Source of the DNA: Paenibacillus agilis
GTDB lineage: Bacteria; Bacillota; Bacilli; Paenibacillales; Paenibacillaceae
Assembly: GCF_007786455.1 (NCBI RefSeq)
Contig: NZ_VNJK01000004.1
Coordinates: forward strand, 236,536 to 300,535
Reading direction: 5' to 3'
DNA length: 64,000 nucleotides
A program made the translations under genes and the position numbers. Below the pieces are notes generated by a model. The model searched no databases. It saw nothing but the letters and a program-made list of their open reading frames with translations, and was not told where the DNA came from. Below are positions 47,705-56,407 of the stretch, one piece after another. Position 1 is the first letter of the stretch, and the number at the start of each line of letters is the position of its first letter.

Positions 47705-48856
47705 TTGTTGAATAAACTGAAGCGCATTGACTGGATGATTGTTGCTATATTGGGTGTTTTTGCGGTAATAAGTCCTTTTATTGTATACAGCTCCACTGTG
47801 GGAACGAAGTTCGAACCAGCTAATTTTGAAATAAAGACGATCGTATTCTATATTATCGGATTCGTAGTTATGCTTGCCGTTACTCTATTTGATTATCGCC
47901 TGCTGCTCAAGGGTTGGATGATTTGGATGGTTATCACTGTTCTCCTCCTTATAGGTCTTTACTTTTTTGCCGATGTTACCATGGGTGCTAAAGGATGGTA
48001 TAAATTTGGGGGATTATCATTCCAACCAGCTGAATTAGCCAAAATTGTATTGATTCTCTCTTTGGCGCAGTTGCTAGGTAAACGTGAAGGTGAGCCGCTC
48101 GCATTTATTAAAGACCTACTTCCGATTGCATGTGTGATGATCATTCCATTTGGCCTTATTGTAGCTCAGCCTGATTTAGGAAATGCGATGATATTGATCG
48201 TTATCTTTATCGGAATGCTATGGATTGGCGGCATGAAGTATCGACATATGTTCGTTGGAACGGCAATTGTTGGTGCGATTATCGCGATCGTAGTTATGCT
48301 GTTTACGCAATTTGGCCCGCAAGTAGAAAGTTTCTTTAAAGATACACTCGGTCAAAATCACTGGTATGAACGTATTAATACGTTTATCAATCCAGAGTCA
48401 GCGAGTAAAGATGAATCCCATCAATCGAGATACGCATTGATTGCTATTGGCTCCGGCGGATTAACTGGCGATGGGTATTTACAAGGGGAATTGAAGAGTC
48501 GTAACTTTATTCCGCTTACCTATTCTGATGCTATTTTCGTCGTTATTGGTGAGGAATTTGGGTTTCAGGGCGGAGCCTTACTGTTACTGCTCTACTTCTT
48601 CCTCATCTATCGTATGATTCTCATTGCATTCCAATGTTATGATTTGAGGGGATCGTACATTATTATTGGTATCGTCTCGATGTTTGTATTCCAAATCTTC
48701 CAGAACATTGGAATGATGATTGGTTTAATGCCGATCACGGGAATTACGCTGCCGTTCATTAGTTACGGCGGTACGTCGCTCATTTTGAATATGGTTTGTA
48801 TTGGCCTGGTGTTGAGTGTACGGATTCATCAAGAAAAATACCAACTAGATGAATAA
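47705..48856 (+). CDS. rodA: RodA/FtsW/SpoVE family glycan polymerase
   Basis: The 383-residue SEDS protein has about ten membrane helices and family motifs (KGWYKFGGLSFQPAELAKI, AQPDLGNAMILI, LKSRNFIPLTYSDAIFVVIGEEFG, PFISYGGTSLI). SEDS proteins polymerise peptidoglycan with a class B PBP. The mre-min neighbourhood suggests the elongation enzyme RodA rather than FtsW or SpoVE. The start is TTG 47705 (or TTG 47708), eight bases after minD. Confidence 0.88.
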   Translation: MLNKLKRIDWMIVAILGVFAVISPFIVYSSTVGTKFEPANFEIKTIVFYIIGFVVMLAVTLFDYRLLLKGWMIWMVITVLLLIGLYFFADVTMGAKGWYKFGGLSFQPAELAKIVLILSLAQLLGKREGEPLAFIKDLLPIACVMIIPFGLIVAQPDLGNAMILIVIFIGMLWIGGMKYRHMFVGTAIVGAIIAIVVMLFTQFGPQVESFFKDTLGQNHWYERINTFINPESASKDESHQSRYALIAIGSGGLTGDGYLQGELKSRNFIPLTYSDAIFVVIGEEFGFQGGALLLLLYFFLIYRMILIAFQCYDLRGSYIIIGIVSMFVFQIFQNIGMMIGLMPITGITLPFISYGGTSLILNMVCIGLVLSVRIHQEKYQLDE

Positions 48857-48897
48857 AAATCGGTTCATAATGACTGCATAAGTCATATTTATTTATC

Positions 48898-48959
48898 CAC
48901 CTCGTAGTTCTAATTAAGGAAGCGTCATGATTCCTGATTAGGCAGCGAGGTGTTTTTTT
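48898..48959 (+). terminator. Terminator of the mre-min-rodA block
   Basis: CACCTCG (48898-48904) pairs with CGAGGTG (48946-48952), with a further inner stem TAATTAAGGAA / TTCCTGATTA, followed by seven Ts. Confidence 0.87.
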
Positions 48960-49069
48960 ATGTTGCAATAGCTTCTAACTTTGTATTGTTGCAAGGGCTT
49001 GTTCATATCGATATCCTGTCTGTCATACATATGTAGCATATGAATAATTTGAGTGGGGAAGGGATACGG

Positions 49070-49960
49070 ATGAAGGATGATATTCGTCGCCGCCGAGAAG
49101 CGCGCATTAAGGAACTGACACTTCGGGATATTCAGGGCCATAAAATGAGCGGAGATACGCAGGAGCCGCCTCCTCCGTCCGTGATTGCACAACCATCTTA
49201 TTACAATTACAGTAGTCCTGCACAGGACAGAGGGGCATTGGCTGTTGAGTACAATGAGCGTGACCCGGAGCAAGTATGGAGAGACGCTAAGCAAGTATGG
49301 GCAGGCCGCTATGGTTGGAAAGACAGTGATCCAACAAACGGTTCCTCCACATTTAGGAGAATGTTTTTCATACAGCTCGGCTGCACCATTTTGCTATGTG
49401 TGGCAGTGACAGGCATTATGAAGTGGAAAGTTCCTTTTTTAGACAGTACAAGGAACTATGTAGCTTCGGCCATGTCGCAGAATATGGATTTCCAATCAAT
49501 AGCAGTGTGGGTGGAAGCAACATTTGGTGGTTCACCGGCGTTTATACCTATATGGAAAGATCACGCACCGGCAGCTAAAGAAGCTCAAGCTAAACTTGGC
49601 TTTCAAATACCTATGGCGGGAAATGTTGTACAGCCATTTGCTCTTAGTTTGCAAGGTGTTGAATTGAGGGCGGAAGAAGGCGGCGCAAGTGTAGCAAGCG
49701 CAGCTGTGGGGCGAGTGATACGAGTTATTGAAGATCCAAAGGCAGGGGCTTCGATCATTATTCAGCATGCTAATCAATATACGTCTTACTATGAACGGTT
49801 GGAAGAATGCTATGTGAAGAAAGATGATTGGGTAGAGGCAGGTCAGGATATTGGCCGAATGCCGAATGCGACTTCTTCAGGCACGATTCCAGGGTTGTTT
49901 TTTGCGCTTAAGAAAGATGGGGGATTCGTGGATCCCGCGGAAGTGATGAGCTTTGATTAG
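49070..49960 (+). CDS. spoIVFA: Stage IV sporulation protein FA-like, M23-type domain
   Basis: In Bacillus SpoIVFA anchors and inhibits the SpoIVFB protease in the outer forespore membrane. The 296-residue protein has a charged cytoplasmic part, one membrane helix (about residues 97-115, FIQLGCTILLCVAVTGI) and a degenerate LytM/M23 domain (VGRVIRVIEDPKAGASIIIQH). The metallopeptidase histidines are incomplete, fitting a non-enzymatic regulator. ATG 49070 follows GGGGAAGGG; ATG 49040 is an alternative. Its 3' end overlaps the spoIVFB start by eight bases. Confidence 0.85.
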   Translation: MKDDIRRRREARIKELTLRDIQGHKMSGDTQEPPPPSVIAQPSYYNYSSPAQDRGALAVEYNERDPEQVWRDAKQVWAGRYGWKDSDPTNGSSTFRRMFFIQLGCTILLCVAVTGIMKWKVPFLDSTRNYVASAMSQNMDFQSIAVWVEATFGGSPAFIPIWKDHAPAAKEAQAKLGFQIPMAGNVVQPFALSLQGVELRAEEGGASVASAAVGRVIRVIEDPKAGASIIIQHANQYTSYYERLEECYVKKDDWVEAGQDIGRMPNATSSGTIPGLFFALKKDGGFVDPAEVMSFD

Positions 49961-50819
49961 GTGGAGGGGAACGACTTATTCCTTGCACCCATTGCTGATC
50001 ATGCTGCTGGTCCTTTCGGCAATCACTGGTCATTTGTTGGAGTTGATAACGCTAGTTATTATTGTGGCGGTTCACGAAGCAGGGCATGTCATAGCAGCTA
50101 AATGCTTTGGTTGGACTATTATAGACGTGAAGCTGCTGCCTTTTGGTGGAGTGGCTGAGACGGAGGATGGAGCATTGTCGCCTTCATGGCAAGAAATCAT
50201 TGTCGCAGCGGCGGGACCGTTACAAAATGTTTTCATGATCGGGTTGTCACTATTGTTTCAATATATGGGATGGTGGAGTGAGGCTTGGTCTAATTATTTT
50301 ATTGAGGCTAACCTTATTATTGGCGGCTTCAATTTGCTTCCAATCCCACCGCTTGATGGTGGTCGCATTATGCAAGCATTATGCGCATATGGACTTAGTT
50401 ATCATTTTACACTCCGGTTAGGAGCTTGGGTTGGCATTGTAGGAAGTTCCTTGCTCGGCTTATTTGCGTTACTACCTTTGTTAAAGCACTCGGCAATTAA
50501 TATGAATTTGCTGGTGCTTGGATTATTTCTATTGTGGACAAACATTATGGAATGCAGGCATATTCCGTATCGTTTTTTTCGTTTTCTTGTTCATCGAGCC
50601 AGACGACTTCGTGAATGGGAAATGCGATCACATATAGGAAGGCCTATAGTAGCATCATCAGAACGTGGGCTCGTTGATATTATGCAGCGCTTTCGTAGAA
50701 ATAGCTATCATATGATATACGTGATTGATGAGCATGGCCGTATTCAACGAGTGATACCAGAGCAGCAGTTAATAGATGCTTTTTTTCAACATTGGCAGGA
50801 CGATTCACTGTCAAAGTAA
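49953..50819 (+). CDS. spoIVFB: Intramembrane metalloprotease SpoIVFB (M50)
   Basis: This site-2 protease activates pro-sigma-K in the mother cell. The 288-residue membrane protein has the zinc motif HEAGH (His41, Glu42, His45) in a membrane helix and the second motif LLPIPPLDGGRIM supplying the Asp ligand. A C-terminal CBS-like region (IMQRFRRNSYHMIYVIDEHGRIQ) should bind nucleotides. The start is TTG 49953, overlapping spoIVFA. Confidence 0.92.
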   Translation: MIRWRGTTYSLHPLLIMLLVLSAITGHLLELITLVIIVAVHEAGHVIAAKCFGWTIIDVKLLPFGGVAETEDGALSPSWQEIIVAAAGPLQNVFMIGLSLLFQYMGWWSEAWSNYFIEANLIIGGFNLLPIPPLDGGRIMQALCAYGLSYHFTLRLGAWVGIVGSSLLGLFALLPLLKHSAINMNLLVLGLFLLWTNIMECRHIPYRFFRFLVHRARRLREWEMRSHIGRPIVASSERGLVDIMQRFRRNSYHMIYVIDEHGRIQRVIPEQQLIDAFFQHWQDDSLSK

Positions 50820-51036
50820 GTTGGCGCGCAATTAGTATGCAATGAGTCAATGAGTAACTCTGGATTTAAAAATGTGAAGATCCGTTTAGACGGGAACTTG
50901 CAAGAGAATAGTCAAAAATAGGGGTACGTTTAAATGAAAGTATATATTTTTGTAGATCGACTAATCAACCTACATGTTCATCGTTTCTCGCTTCATGTTA
51001 CAATAAGAGGTGACGCGCTTGAGTAGAGGTGAAGCT

Positions 51037-52284
51037 ATGAAACGAATGATCGTTCACTGTGGGGAACAGTCAACTCAGATGGCATTGCTTGAAGATGGAC
51101 GTCTGGTAGAGTTTGCAGTAGAACGTGCAGCGAGTGTCAGGCTCGTCGGGAGCTTTTACAAAGGCCGTGTTGTTAATGTTCTTCCGGGTATGCAGGCAGC
51201 TTTTATAGATATTGGACAGAAGAAGAACGCCTTTTTATATGTCGATGATTGTTTGCATCCGCATTTAGAGAAGCAGCCGAAGCAGAAGCCTCCTATAACG
51301 AGTTTGCTGCGTGTGGGGCAAGAATTAATTGTACAAGTGATGAAAGAGCCTTTTGGTGGAAAGGGTGCTCGTGTTACGACGCATTATTCTTTGCCGGGGC
51401 GCCACTTGGTATTTATGCCGCAAGCAGACTATATTGGTGTATCGAAGAAGATTGAGCGAGAATCAGAACGTAATCGACTGAAACAGCTTGCTGAAGCGAT
51501 TCGAGCCAATGAAGAAGGTATTATTATTCGAACTGTAGCGCAAGGGGAAACGGTTGAAAGTCTTGCTCAAGATATGGGGACGTTACGTCAACAATGGAAA
51601 GCGGTCGAACAAGCTGCTCTTGCTGTAAGCGCACCAGCTCTTCTCCATCAAGATGTATCGATGGCTGAACGGATGATACGGGACGCGTTCACTCACAATG
51701 TGGATGAACTTGTTATCGATGATCGAAAGCAAGCAGAGTTAATGAAGTCATACGTATGTACGTTTGATGCTGAATTGGTTGAACGTGTAATTGTCTATCA
51801 AGACCGCGAACCGATTTTTCGTAGATTCCATATCGAAGGTCAGCTCGATAAGACGTTTCAACGGAAAACATGGCTGCAAAGCGGCGGGTACCTTGTATGG
51901 GATCAAACAGAGGCCTTGACAGTTGTGGATGTGAATACCGGTAAATATACGGGTACGAGTGATCTCGAAGATACCGTATTCTTCACAAATATGGAGGCGG
52001 CAGAAGAAATTGCGCGTCTGATTCGGTTAAGGGATATCGGCGGCATTATTATCGTTGACTTTATTGATATGGATTCGGATGATCATCGTAAGAGTGTACT
52101 TGAGCAATTGGAGCGAACGATACGGAAGGATCGTACCAAATGTCTGGTCGTTGGTTGGACCAAGTTGGGATTGCTTGAGATTACTCGCAAAAAAGTGAGA
52201 GAGCAAGTAATGAGTCGGTTATATACTTCTTGCCCGACTTGTGATGGGACAGGCAAGCGGGTTCCGGAATTGCAGCAGTTGTGA
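51037..52284 (+). CDS. rng: Ribonuclease G/E family endoribonuclease
   Basis: The 415-residue protein has the S1-domain start (RLVGSFYKGRVVNVLPGMQAAF), the RNase E/G catalytic Asp motifs VDVNTGKYTG and IIIVDFIDMD, and the zinc-link CPTCDGTG near the C-terminus. It should cut single-stranded A/U-rich RNA during rRNA maturation or mRNA decay. ATG 51037 follows AGAGGTG; GTG 51010 is an alternative. B. subtilis lacks this family, so its place between spoIVFB and rplU marks a Paenibacillus-type genome. Confidence 0.93.
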   Translation: MKRMIVHCGEQSTQMALLEDGRLVEFAVERAASVRLVGSFYKGRVVNVLPGMQAAFIDIGQKKNAFLYVDDCLHPHLEKQPKQKPPITSLLRVGQELIVQVMKEPFGGKGARVTTHYSLPGRHLVFMPQADYIGVSKKIERESERNRLKQLAEAIRANEEGIIIRTVAQGETVESLAQDMGTLRQQWKAVEQAALAVSAPALLHQDVSMAERMIRDAFTHNVDELVIDDRKQAELMKSYVCTFDAELVERVIVYQDREPIFRRFHIEGQLDKTFQRKTWLQSGGYLVWDQTEALTVVDVNTGKYTGTSDLEDTVFFTNMEAAEEIARLIRLRDIGGIIIVDFIDMDSDDHRKSVLEQLERTIRKDRTKCLVVGWTKLGLLEITRKKVREQVMSRLYTSCPTCDGTGKRVPELQQL

Positions 52285-52382
52285 CTAGTGATTGGCATAG
52301 ATTTATATATGTAATCGCACGTTGATTTTTGAGAAAGCATGTGTTAAAATCATCAGGTATGTGTCTAGTATTCTTTTCTGCA

Positions 52383-52470
52383 CACATGCTGTAACCGCGC
52401 GGAACAGGTCATAAGCATGGATTTAATCCATCACCTGGCTACAGGCGAGTCTGAGACATGAGGAGGTGCA
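52383..52470 (+). promoter_or_regulatory. L21 leader of the rplU-prp-rpmA operon
   Basis: The region before rplU contains a compact folded element: CAGGT (52405-52409) / ACCTG (52433-52437) closing an ATGGAT / ATCCAT hairpin, flanked by conserved-looking single strands. Position and shape match the L21 leader known from Bacillota, thought to give autogenous control by ribosomal protein L21. Confidence 0.7.
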
Positions 52471-52475
52471 ACACA

Positions 52476-52787
52476 ATGTACGCAATTATCGAAACAGGTG
52501 GTAAGCAGTACAAAGTTCAACAAGGTGATGTTCTTTACATTGAGAAGTTGAACGCTGCTGAAGGTGAGAGCTTCACATTCGACCGTGTATTGGCAGTATC
52601 TAACGAGGGTGGCCTCGTAACAGGTGCTCCATTGGTAGAAGGTGCTGCTGTTACGGCTAAAGTTGAGAAGCATGGAAAAGGCGCGAAAATTATCGTGTAC
52701 AAGTACAAAGCTAAGAAAAACTACCGTCGTAAGCAAGGTCACCGTCAACCTTACACTAAGGTGACAATCGAAAGCATCAAAGCATAA
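52476..52787 (+). CDS. rplU: 50S ribosomal protein L21
   Basis: The 103-residue L21 starts [19 protein letters not shown] and ends in the basic [20 protein letters not shown] tail. ATG 52476 follows GAGGAGGTG. First gene of the rplU-prp-rpmA operon. Confidence 0.98.
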   Translation: MYAIIETGGKQYKVQQGDVLYIEKLNAAEGESFTFDRVLAVSNEGGLVTGAPLVEGAAVTAKVEKHGKGAKIIVYKYKAKKNYRRKQGHRQPYTKVTIESIKA

Positions 52788-52799
52788 GAGGTGTAGCGA

Positions 52800-53141
52800 A
52801 TGATTCGCGTCACCATTTACCGGAATTCTGAAGGGCTCATCGAGCGTTTCGCCATTAAGGGACATGCCAATTATGCTCCTCACGGAGAAGATATTGTATG
52901 TGCTGGCGTATCTGCGGTTTCGATCGGAGTAGTCAATGCTATTGAAGCATTGACGGGCGTTGAGTTGGAGTGCCAGATGAAGGATGGTTTCCTGAACGGC
53001 TCTGTGCCGGTTCTGAATGACTCTCATCGTTCGGAGCAAGTTCAATTGCTCTTGGAGTCGATGGTTGTCAGTCTGAATACGATGGAAGATTCATACGGTT
53101 CGTATATTCAGATAAAAGAAAATAATTCAAAAAGGAGGTAG
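52800..53141 (+). CDS. prp: Ribosomal-processing cysteine protease Prp (YsxB)
   Basis: Prp removes the N-terminal extension of L27 in Bacillota. The 113-residue protein has the catalytic His22 in [11 protein letters not shown] and Cys34 in DIVCAGVSA. It lies between rplU and rpmA, next to its substrate gene, whose product carries the cleavage motif. Confidence 0.95.
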   Translation: MIRVTIYRNSEGLIERFAIKGHANYAPHGEDIVCAGVSAVSIGVVNAIEALTGVELECQMKDGFLNGSVPVLNDSHRSEQVQLLLESMVVSLNTMEDSYGSYIQIKENNSKRR

Positions 53142-53146
53142 ACAAC

Positions 53147-53458
53147 ATGTTGAAATTAAACCTTCAGTTATTCGCATCCAAGAAGGGTGTAGGTTCCACG
53201 AAGAATGGTCGTGATTCCCAATCCAAACGTCTTGGTGTTAAGCGTGCCGATGGTCAAACTGTTACAGGTGGTAGCATCTTGGTGCGCCAACGTGGAACAA
53301 AGATTCATCCAGGCAACAACGTTGGTATTGGTAAAGACGACACGCTCTTCGCTAAAATCGAAGGCGTTGTTAAGTTCGAACGTTGGGGTCGTGACCGCAA
53401 GAAAGTGAGCGTCTACCCAGTTAACGTTGCACCAGTTGCAGCTGCTGTGGAAGTGTAA
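53147..53458 (+). CDS. rpmA: 50S ribosomal protein L27 with cleavable N-terminus
   Basis: The 103-residue L27 starts [16 protein letters not shown]. The stretch before Ser-Lys-Lys-Gly is the Prp recognition sequence, cleaved after Phe-Ala in related bacteria. The rest is typical L27 ([17 protein letters not shown]). AAAGGAGG precedes the ATG. Confidence 0.98.
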   Translation: MLKLNLQLFASKKGVGSTKNGRDSQSKRLGVKRADGQTVTGGSILVRQRGTKIHPGNNVGIGKDDTLFAKIEGVVKFERWGRDRKKVSVYPVNVAPVAAAVEV

Positions 53459-53472
53459 TAGACGTCATGTGA

Positions 53473-53502
53473 AACCCTCGGCTTAGGCCGAGGGTTTTTT
53501 GA
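53473..53502 (+). terminator. Terminator of the rplU-prp-rpmA operon
   Basis: ACCCTCGGC pairs with GCCGAGGGT around a short loop, followed by six Ts. Confidence 0.92.
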
Positions 53503-53545
53503 TTCATTTCTTGCCTTCTTTCGCGTTTGTTCGACTGGAATCGCT

Positions 53546-53575
53546 TTGGACGACTTTCTGAACTCATGCTATACT
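53546..53575 (+). promoter_or_regulatory. Candidate promoter of spo0B-obg
   Basis: TTGGAC (53546-53551) and TATACT (53570-53575) are 18 bases apart, in the gap after the rpmA terminator. Confidence 0.5.
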
Positions 53576-53622
53576 ATGGGGTGGGAGTGAGCATTTATTT
53601 GGGAATGGAGCGAGGGTGAACG

Positions 53623-54390
53623 ATGAGGGGAAGCCGACTTTGGGTGTTTGCGTGCAGTGCTTGTGCATTCATTTGCGCAGTGGTATTGGCATGGGGACCT
53701 TTATATTTGCCGTGGCGTATATTCGCTGTCATACTACTCATCCTAAGTTTAGCGGCAGGTTGTATTATATTGCTTCGCGAACAGCGACATCAACATGAGC
53801 GCGCTATTCATATGGCTCATCAATCTGCGCTTGAATTAATGAATCATCAGCGACATGATTGGATGAATGAACTGCAATTGCTTTATGGATATGTTCGACT
53901 GAATCGAATGGAACAGCTCCGTTTATGTGTTGAGGGCATTAAGAGTAAAATGATCGAAGAAGGACGTATTGCTAAACTAGGCATTCCGGAATTGACATTA
54001 TTCTTGCTTCATGTCCGTGTATCAGGGCATGCGATGCCTGTGTATGTACATCTTCCAAGACAGATTGACTTGACCGAAATCGGGTTGTTGATGGAAGGAC
54101 GAGCACTAACGGATATGATTAAAGAGGGAGTTCAAGTCATGCGCTTAGCGCCAAAGGCGAGTGCAGATGTGGCAGCTCCGCTTCAATTTATAATAGATAT
54201 TCGTTCAGATAATGCGCTTGGCATTCGATTCCTATATGAAGGACAGCTGCTTCAACCGGACGATGTGAGAACTCAACTTGACAGGCTGGCAGCTGAGCAT
54301 GGCGTGCGGCTGGAGCAGGTGCCCGCGAACGAGCTACAAGCTGGTGCTTCTATATATGAATGGATTGTACCATGTAAGGTAAGGGACTAG
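53623..54390 (+). CDS. spo0B: Spo0B-type sporulation phosphotransferase with membrane anchor
   Basis: Spo0B moves phosphate from Spo0F to Spo0A in the sporulation phosphorelay. The 255-residue protein has the phospho-acceptor helix NHQRHDWMNELQLLYGYV with His78 (aligning with His30 of B. subtilis Spo0B), followed by a degenerate ATPase-like domain. Unlike the soluble 192-residue B. subtilis protein it begins with two hydrophobic segments (about 6-24 and 32-50), so it should be membrane-bound. It lies directly before obg, 14 bases apart, as in Bacillus. Confidence 0.85.
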   Translation: MRGSRLWVFACSACAFICAVVLAWGPLYLPWRIFAVILLILSLAAGCIILLREQRHQHERAIHMAHQSALELMNHQRHDWMNELQLLYGYVRLNRMEQLRLCVEGIKSKMIEEGRIAKLGIPELTLFLLHVRVSGHAMPVYVHLPRQIDLTEIGLLMEGRALTDMIKEGVQVMRLAPKASADVAAPLQFIIDIRSDNALGIRFLYEGQLLQPDDVRTQLDRLAAEHGVRLEQVPANELQAGASIYEWIVPCKVRD

Positions 54391-54404
54391 AGAGGTGAAA
54401 CTTC

Positions 54405-55718
54405 ATGTTTGTAGATAAGGCTAAAATATATGTAAAAGGCGGAGACGGCGGGGATGGTCTCGTGGCGTTTCGTCGTGAAAAGTATGTACCAAATGGAGGG
54501 CCGGCAGGTGGAGATGGCGGACGCGGTGGCGACGTTATTTTCCGTGTTGATGAGGGTTTGCGTACGTTGGTAGACTTCCGCTATCAGAAGCACTTCAAAG
54601 CTCCTCGTGGAATTAAAGGGCGTAATAAAAGTCAGCATGGTGCAAATGCAGAGCACATGATCGTACGCGTTCCTCCTGGAACTGTTGTTGTAGATGATGA
54701 TACTCAGGAAGTAATAGCAGATTTGACCCGTCATGGGCAGCAAGTTGTTGTTGCGAAGGGCGGACGTGGTGGTCGTGGTAATACGCGCTTCGCTACTCCG
54801 ACAAATCCTGCGCCTGAGCTTGCTGAGAATGGTGAAGAAGGAAAAGAACGTTGGGTGGTCCTTGAGCTTAAAGTAATGGCAGATGTAGGTCTCGTTGGTT
54901 TCCCGAGTGTGGGTAAATCGACATTGCTGTCGGTTGTTACTTCTGCTAAGCCGAAGATTGGTGCTTATCACTTTACAACGATTACACCGAACCTAGGCTT
55001 AGTTAATATGGGTGATGGCCAGAGCTTTGTTATGGCGGATTTGCCAGGTCTTATTGAAGGGGCGCACACAGGTGTTGGACTTGGTCATGAATTCCTACGT
55101 CACGTTGAACGTACACGTGTTATTGTTCATGTGGTAGATATGGCGGGGACAGAGGGTCGTGACCCATTCGAGGATTGGGTTAAGATCAATGATGAGCTGA
55201 AGCTGTACAACGAGAAGTTGGCAGAAAGACCGCAAATTGTTGCTGCCAATAAAATGGACATGCCGGAGGCGAAGGAGTACTTGGATTCCTTCCGTACACA
55301 ATTAGCAGAAGTAAGGCCGGATATCGAAATTTTGCCTATCTCTTCTCTGACGAGAGAAGGTATTCAAGATTTGATGTTTAAAGCAATTCAAGTGCTGGAT
55401 TCGTTGCCAGATGAAATCGAAGTGGAAGAAGTTGCTCAAGTTGAAGAGCGCAAAATCTATCGCTTTGATAAAAAAGGTGATGAGCCGCAATTCACAATTC
55501 GTCGTGAAAATGAAACGTACGTTGTCGAGAGTGAAGCGATTGAGCGCATGATGAAACGTATGCAAATGAACACGCACGATGCGATTTTGCGTTTTGCAAA
55601 CACGCTGCGTAAAATGGGCGTTGATGATGCGCTTCGTAAGCGCGGAGCAAAAGACGGCACTATTATACGTATCGCTGATTTCGAGTTTGAGTTTGTTGAA
55701 GGCAGCAGTTACTACTAA
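54405..55718 (+). CDS. obg: Obg family GTPase
   Basis: Obg is an essential ribosome-associated GTPase that also affects the stress response and sporulation. The 437 residues have the glycine-rich Obg fold ([19 protein letters not shown]), the G domain ([25 protein letters not shown]), and the C-terminal OCT domain. ATG follows AGAGGTG. Confidence 0.97.
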   Translation: MFVDKAKIYVKGGDGGDGLVAFRREKYVPNGGPAGGDGGRGGDVIFRVDEGLRTLVDFRYQKHFKAPRGIKGRNKSQHGANAEHMIVRVPPGTVVVDDDTQEVIADLTRHGQQVVVAKGGRGGRGNTRFATPTNPAPELAENGEEGKERWVVLELKVMADVGLVGFPSVGKSTLLSVVTSAKPKIGAYHFTTITPNLGLVNMGDGQSFVMADLPGLIEGAHTGVGLGHEFLRHVERTRVIVHVVDMAGTEGRDPFEDWVKINDELKLYNEKLAERPQIVAANKMDMPEAKEYLDSFRTQLAEVRPDIEILPISSLTREGIQDLMFKAIQVLDSLPDEIEVEEVAQVEERKIYRFDKKGDEPQFTIRRENETYVVESEAIERMMKRMQMNTHDAILRFANTLRKMGVDDALRKRGAKDGTIIRIADFEFEFVEGSSYY

Positions 55719-55729
55719 GAATAAACAAG

Positions 55730-55766
55730 AGTCGTATGGCGTTATTGCGTCATACGACTTTTTTAT
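55730..55766 (+). terminator. Terminator of spo0B-obg
   Basis: AGTCGTATG (55730-55738) pairs with CATACGACT (55751-55759), followed by seven Ts. Confidence 0.92.
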
Positions 55767-55853
55767 GTTCATCTATTTTCTCAAGTAAGAAAATTTTGAG
55801 ATTTATGCGTGGGACATCATGTATAATAAGATTCAACTTTTGACATGAACCTA

Positions 55854-55882
55854 TTGTTTTTGCGGCGCTTATTCGCTATAAT
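55854..55882 (+). promoter_or_regulatory. Promoter of the pheB-hom-thr operon
   Basis: TTGTTT (55854-55859) and a perfect TATAAT (55877-55882) are 17 bases apart, about 40 bases before pheB. No T-box or attenuator is seen between them and the gene. Confidence 0.65.
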
Positions 55883-55924
55883 GTCCTCTATAGTTAAACA
55901 ATAGTCTCTATATGGAGGACGGTT

Positions 55925-56362
55925 ATGGCAGAACGATATTATTTAGTTCGTGAGGATATACTGCCTGAAGCAGTAGTGAAAACCGTGAGGGCGAAACAAT
56001 TGCTAGCGGCTGGGGAAGTAAAAACGGTACATGAAGCGGCGGAGCGAGTTGATTTGAGTCGCAGTGCTTTCTATAAATATAAAGATGGTATTTTTCCGTT
56101 GAATCAATTGGAGCGTGAGCGGATTGTCACGGTTTCATTGGATTTAGAAGATCGTGCAGGAATTCTATCTAAAGTGCTCGGCTCGGTTGCTACATTTGAG
56201 GGGAATGTACTTACCATTCACCAGACGATACCGCTGCAAGGTATGGCTAACGTAGTATTGTCAATTGAAACGGCGTTAATTGCTGAAAATTTTGGACAGA
56301 TGATGGATACGCTTCGAGATATACCGGGAGTGAAGCGAGTCGTTCTTATCGGTCAAGGTTAG
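55925..56362 (+). CDS. pheB: ACT domain-containing protein PheB
   Basis: The 145-residue protein has an N-terminal helix-turn-helix-like region (AAERVDLSRSAFYKYKDGI) and a C-terminal ACT domain (TVSLDLEDRAGILSKVLGSVA) likely to bind an amino acid. The UPF0735/PheB family has no proven enzymatic function; B. subtilis places it between obg and pheA. Here it heads an operon with homoserine dehydrogenase, so it may sense threonine or phenylalanine (inference). Confidence 0.9.
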   Translation: MAERYYLVREDILPEAVVKTVRAKQLLAAGEVKTVHEAAERVDLSRSAFYKYKDGIFPLNQLERERIVTVSLDLEDRAGILSKVLGSVATFEGNVLTIHQTIPLQGMANVVLSIETALIAENFGQMMDTLRDIPGVKRVVLIGQG

Positions 56363-56407
56363 GTAACTAGGAATATAGCTGCGCACATAAGAAGGGGAGG
56401 AACAAAG

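Noticed and set aside
52431..53045. A 204-codon - strand frame over rplU and prp
   Set aside because: Lies opposite three highly conserved features (L21 leader, rplU, prp) and has no start signal.
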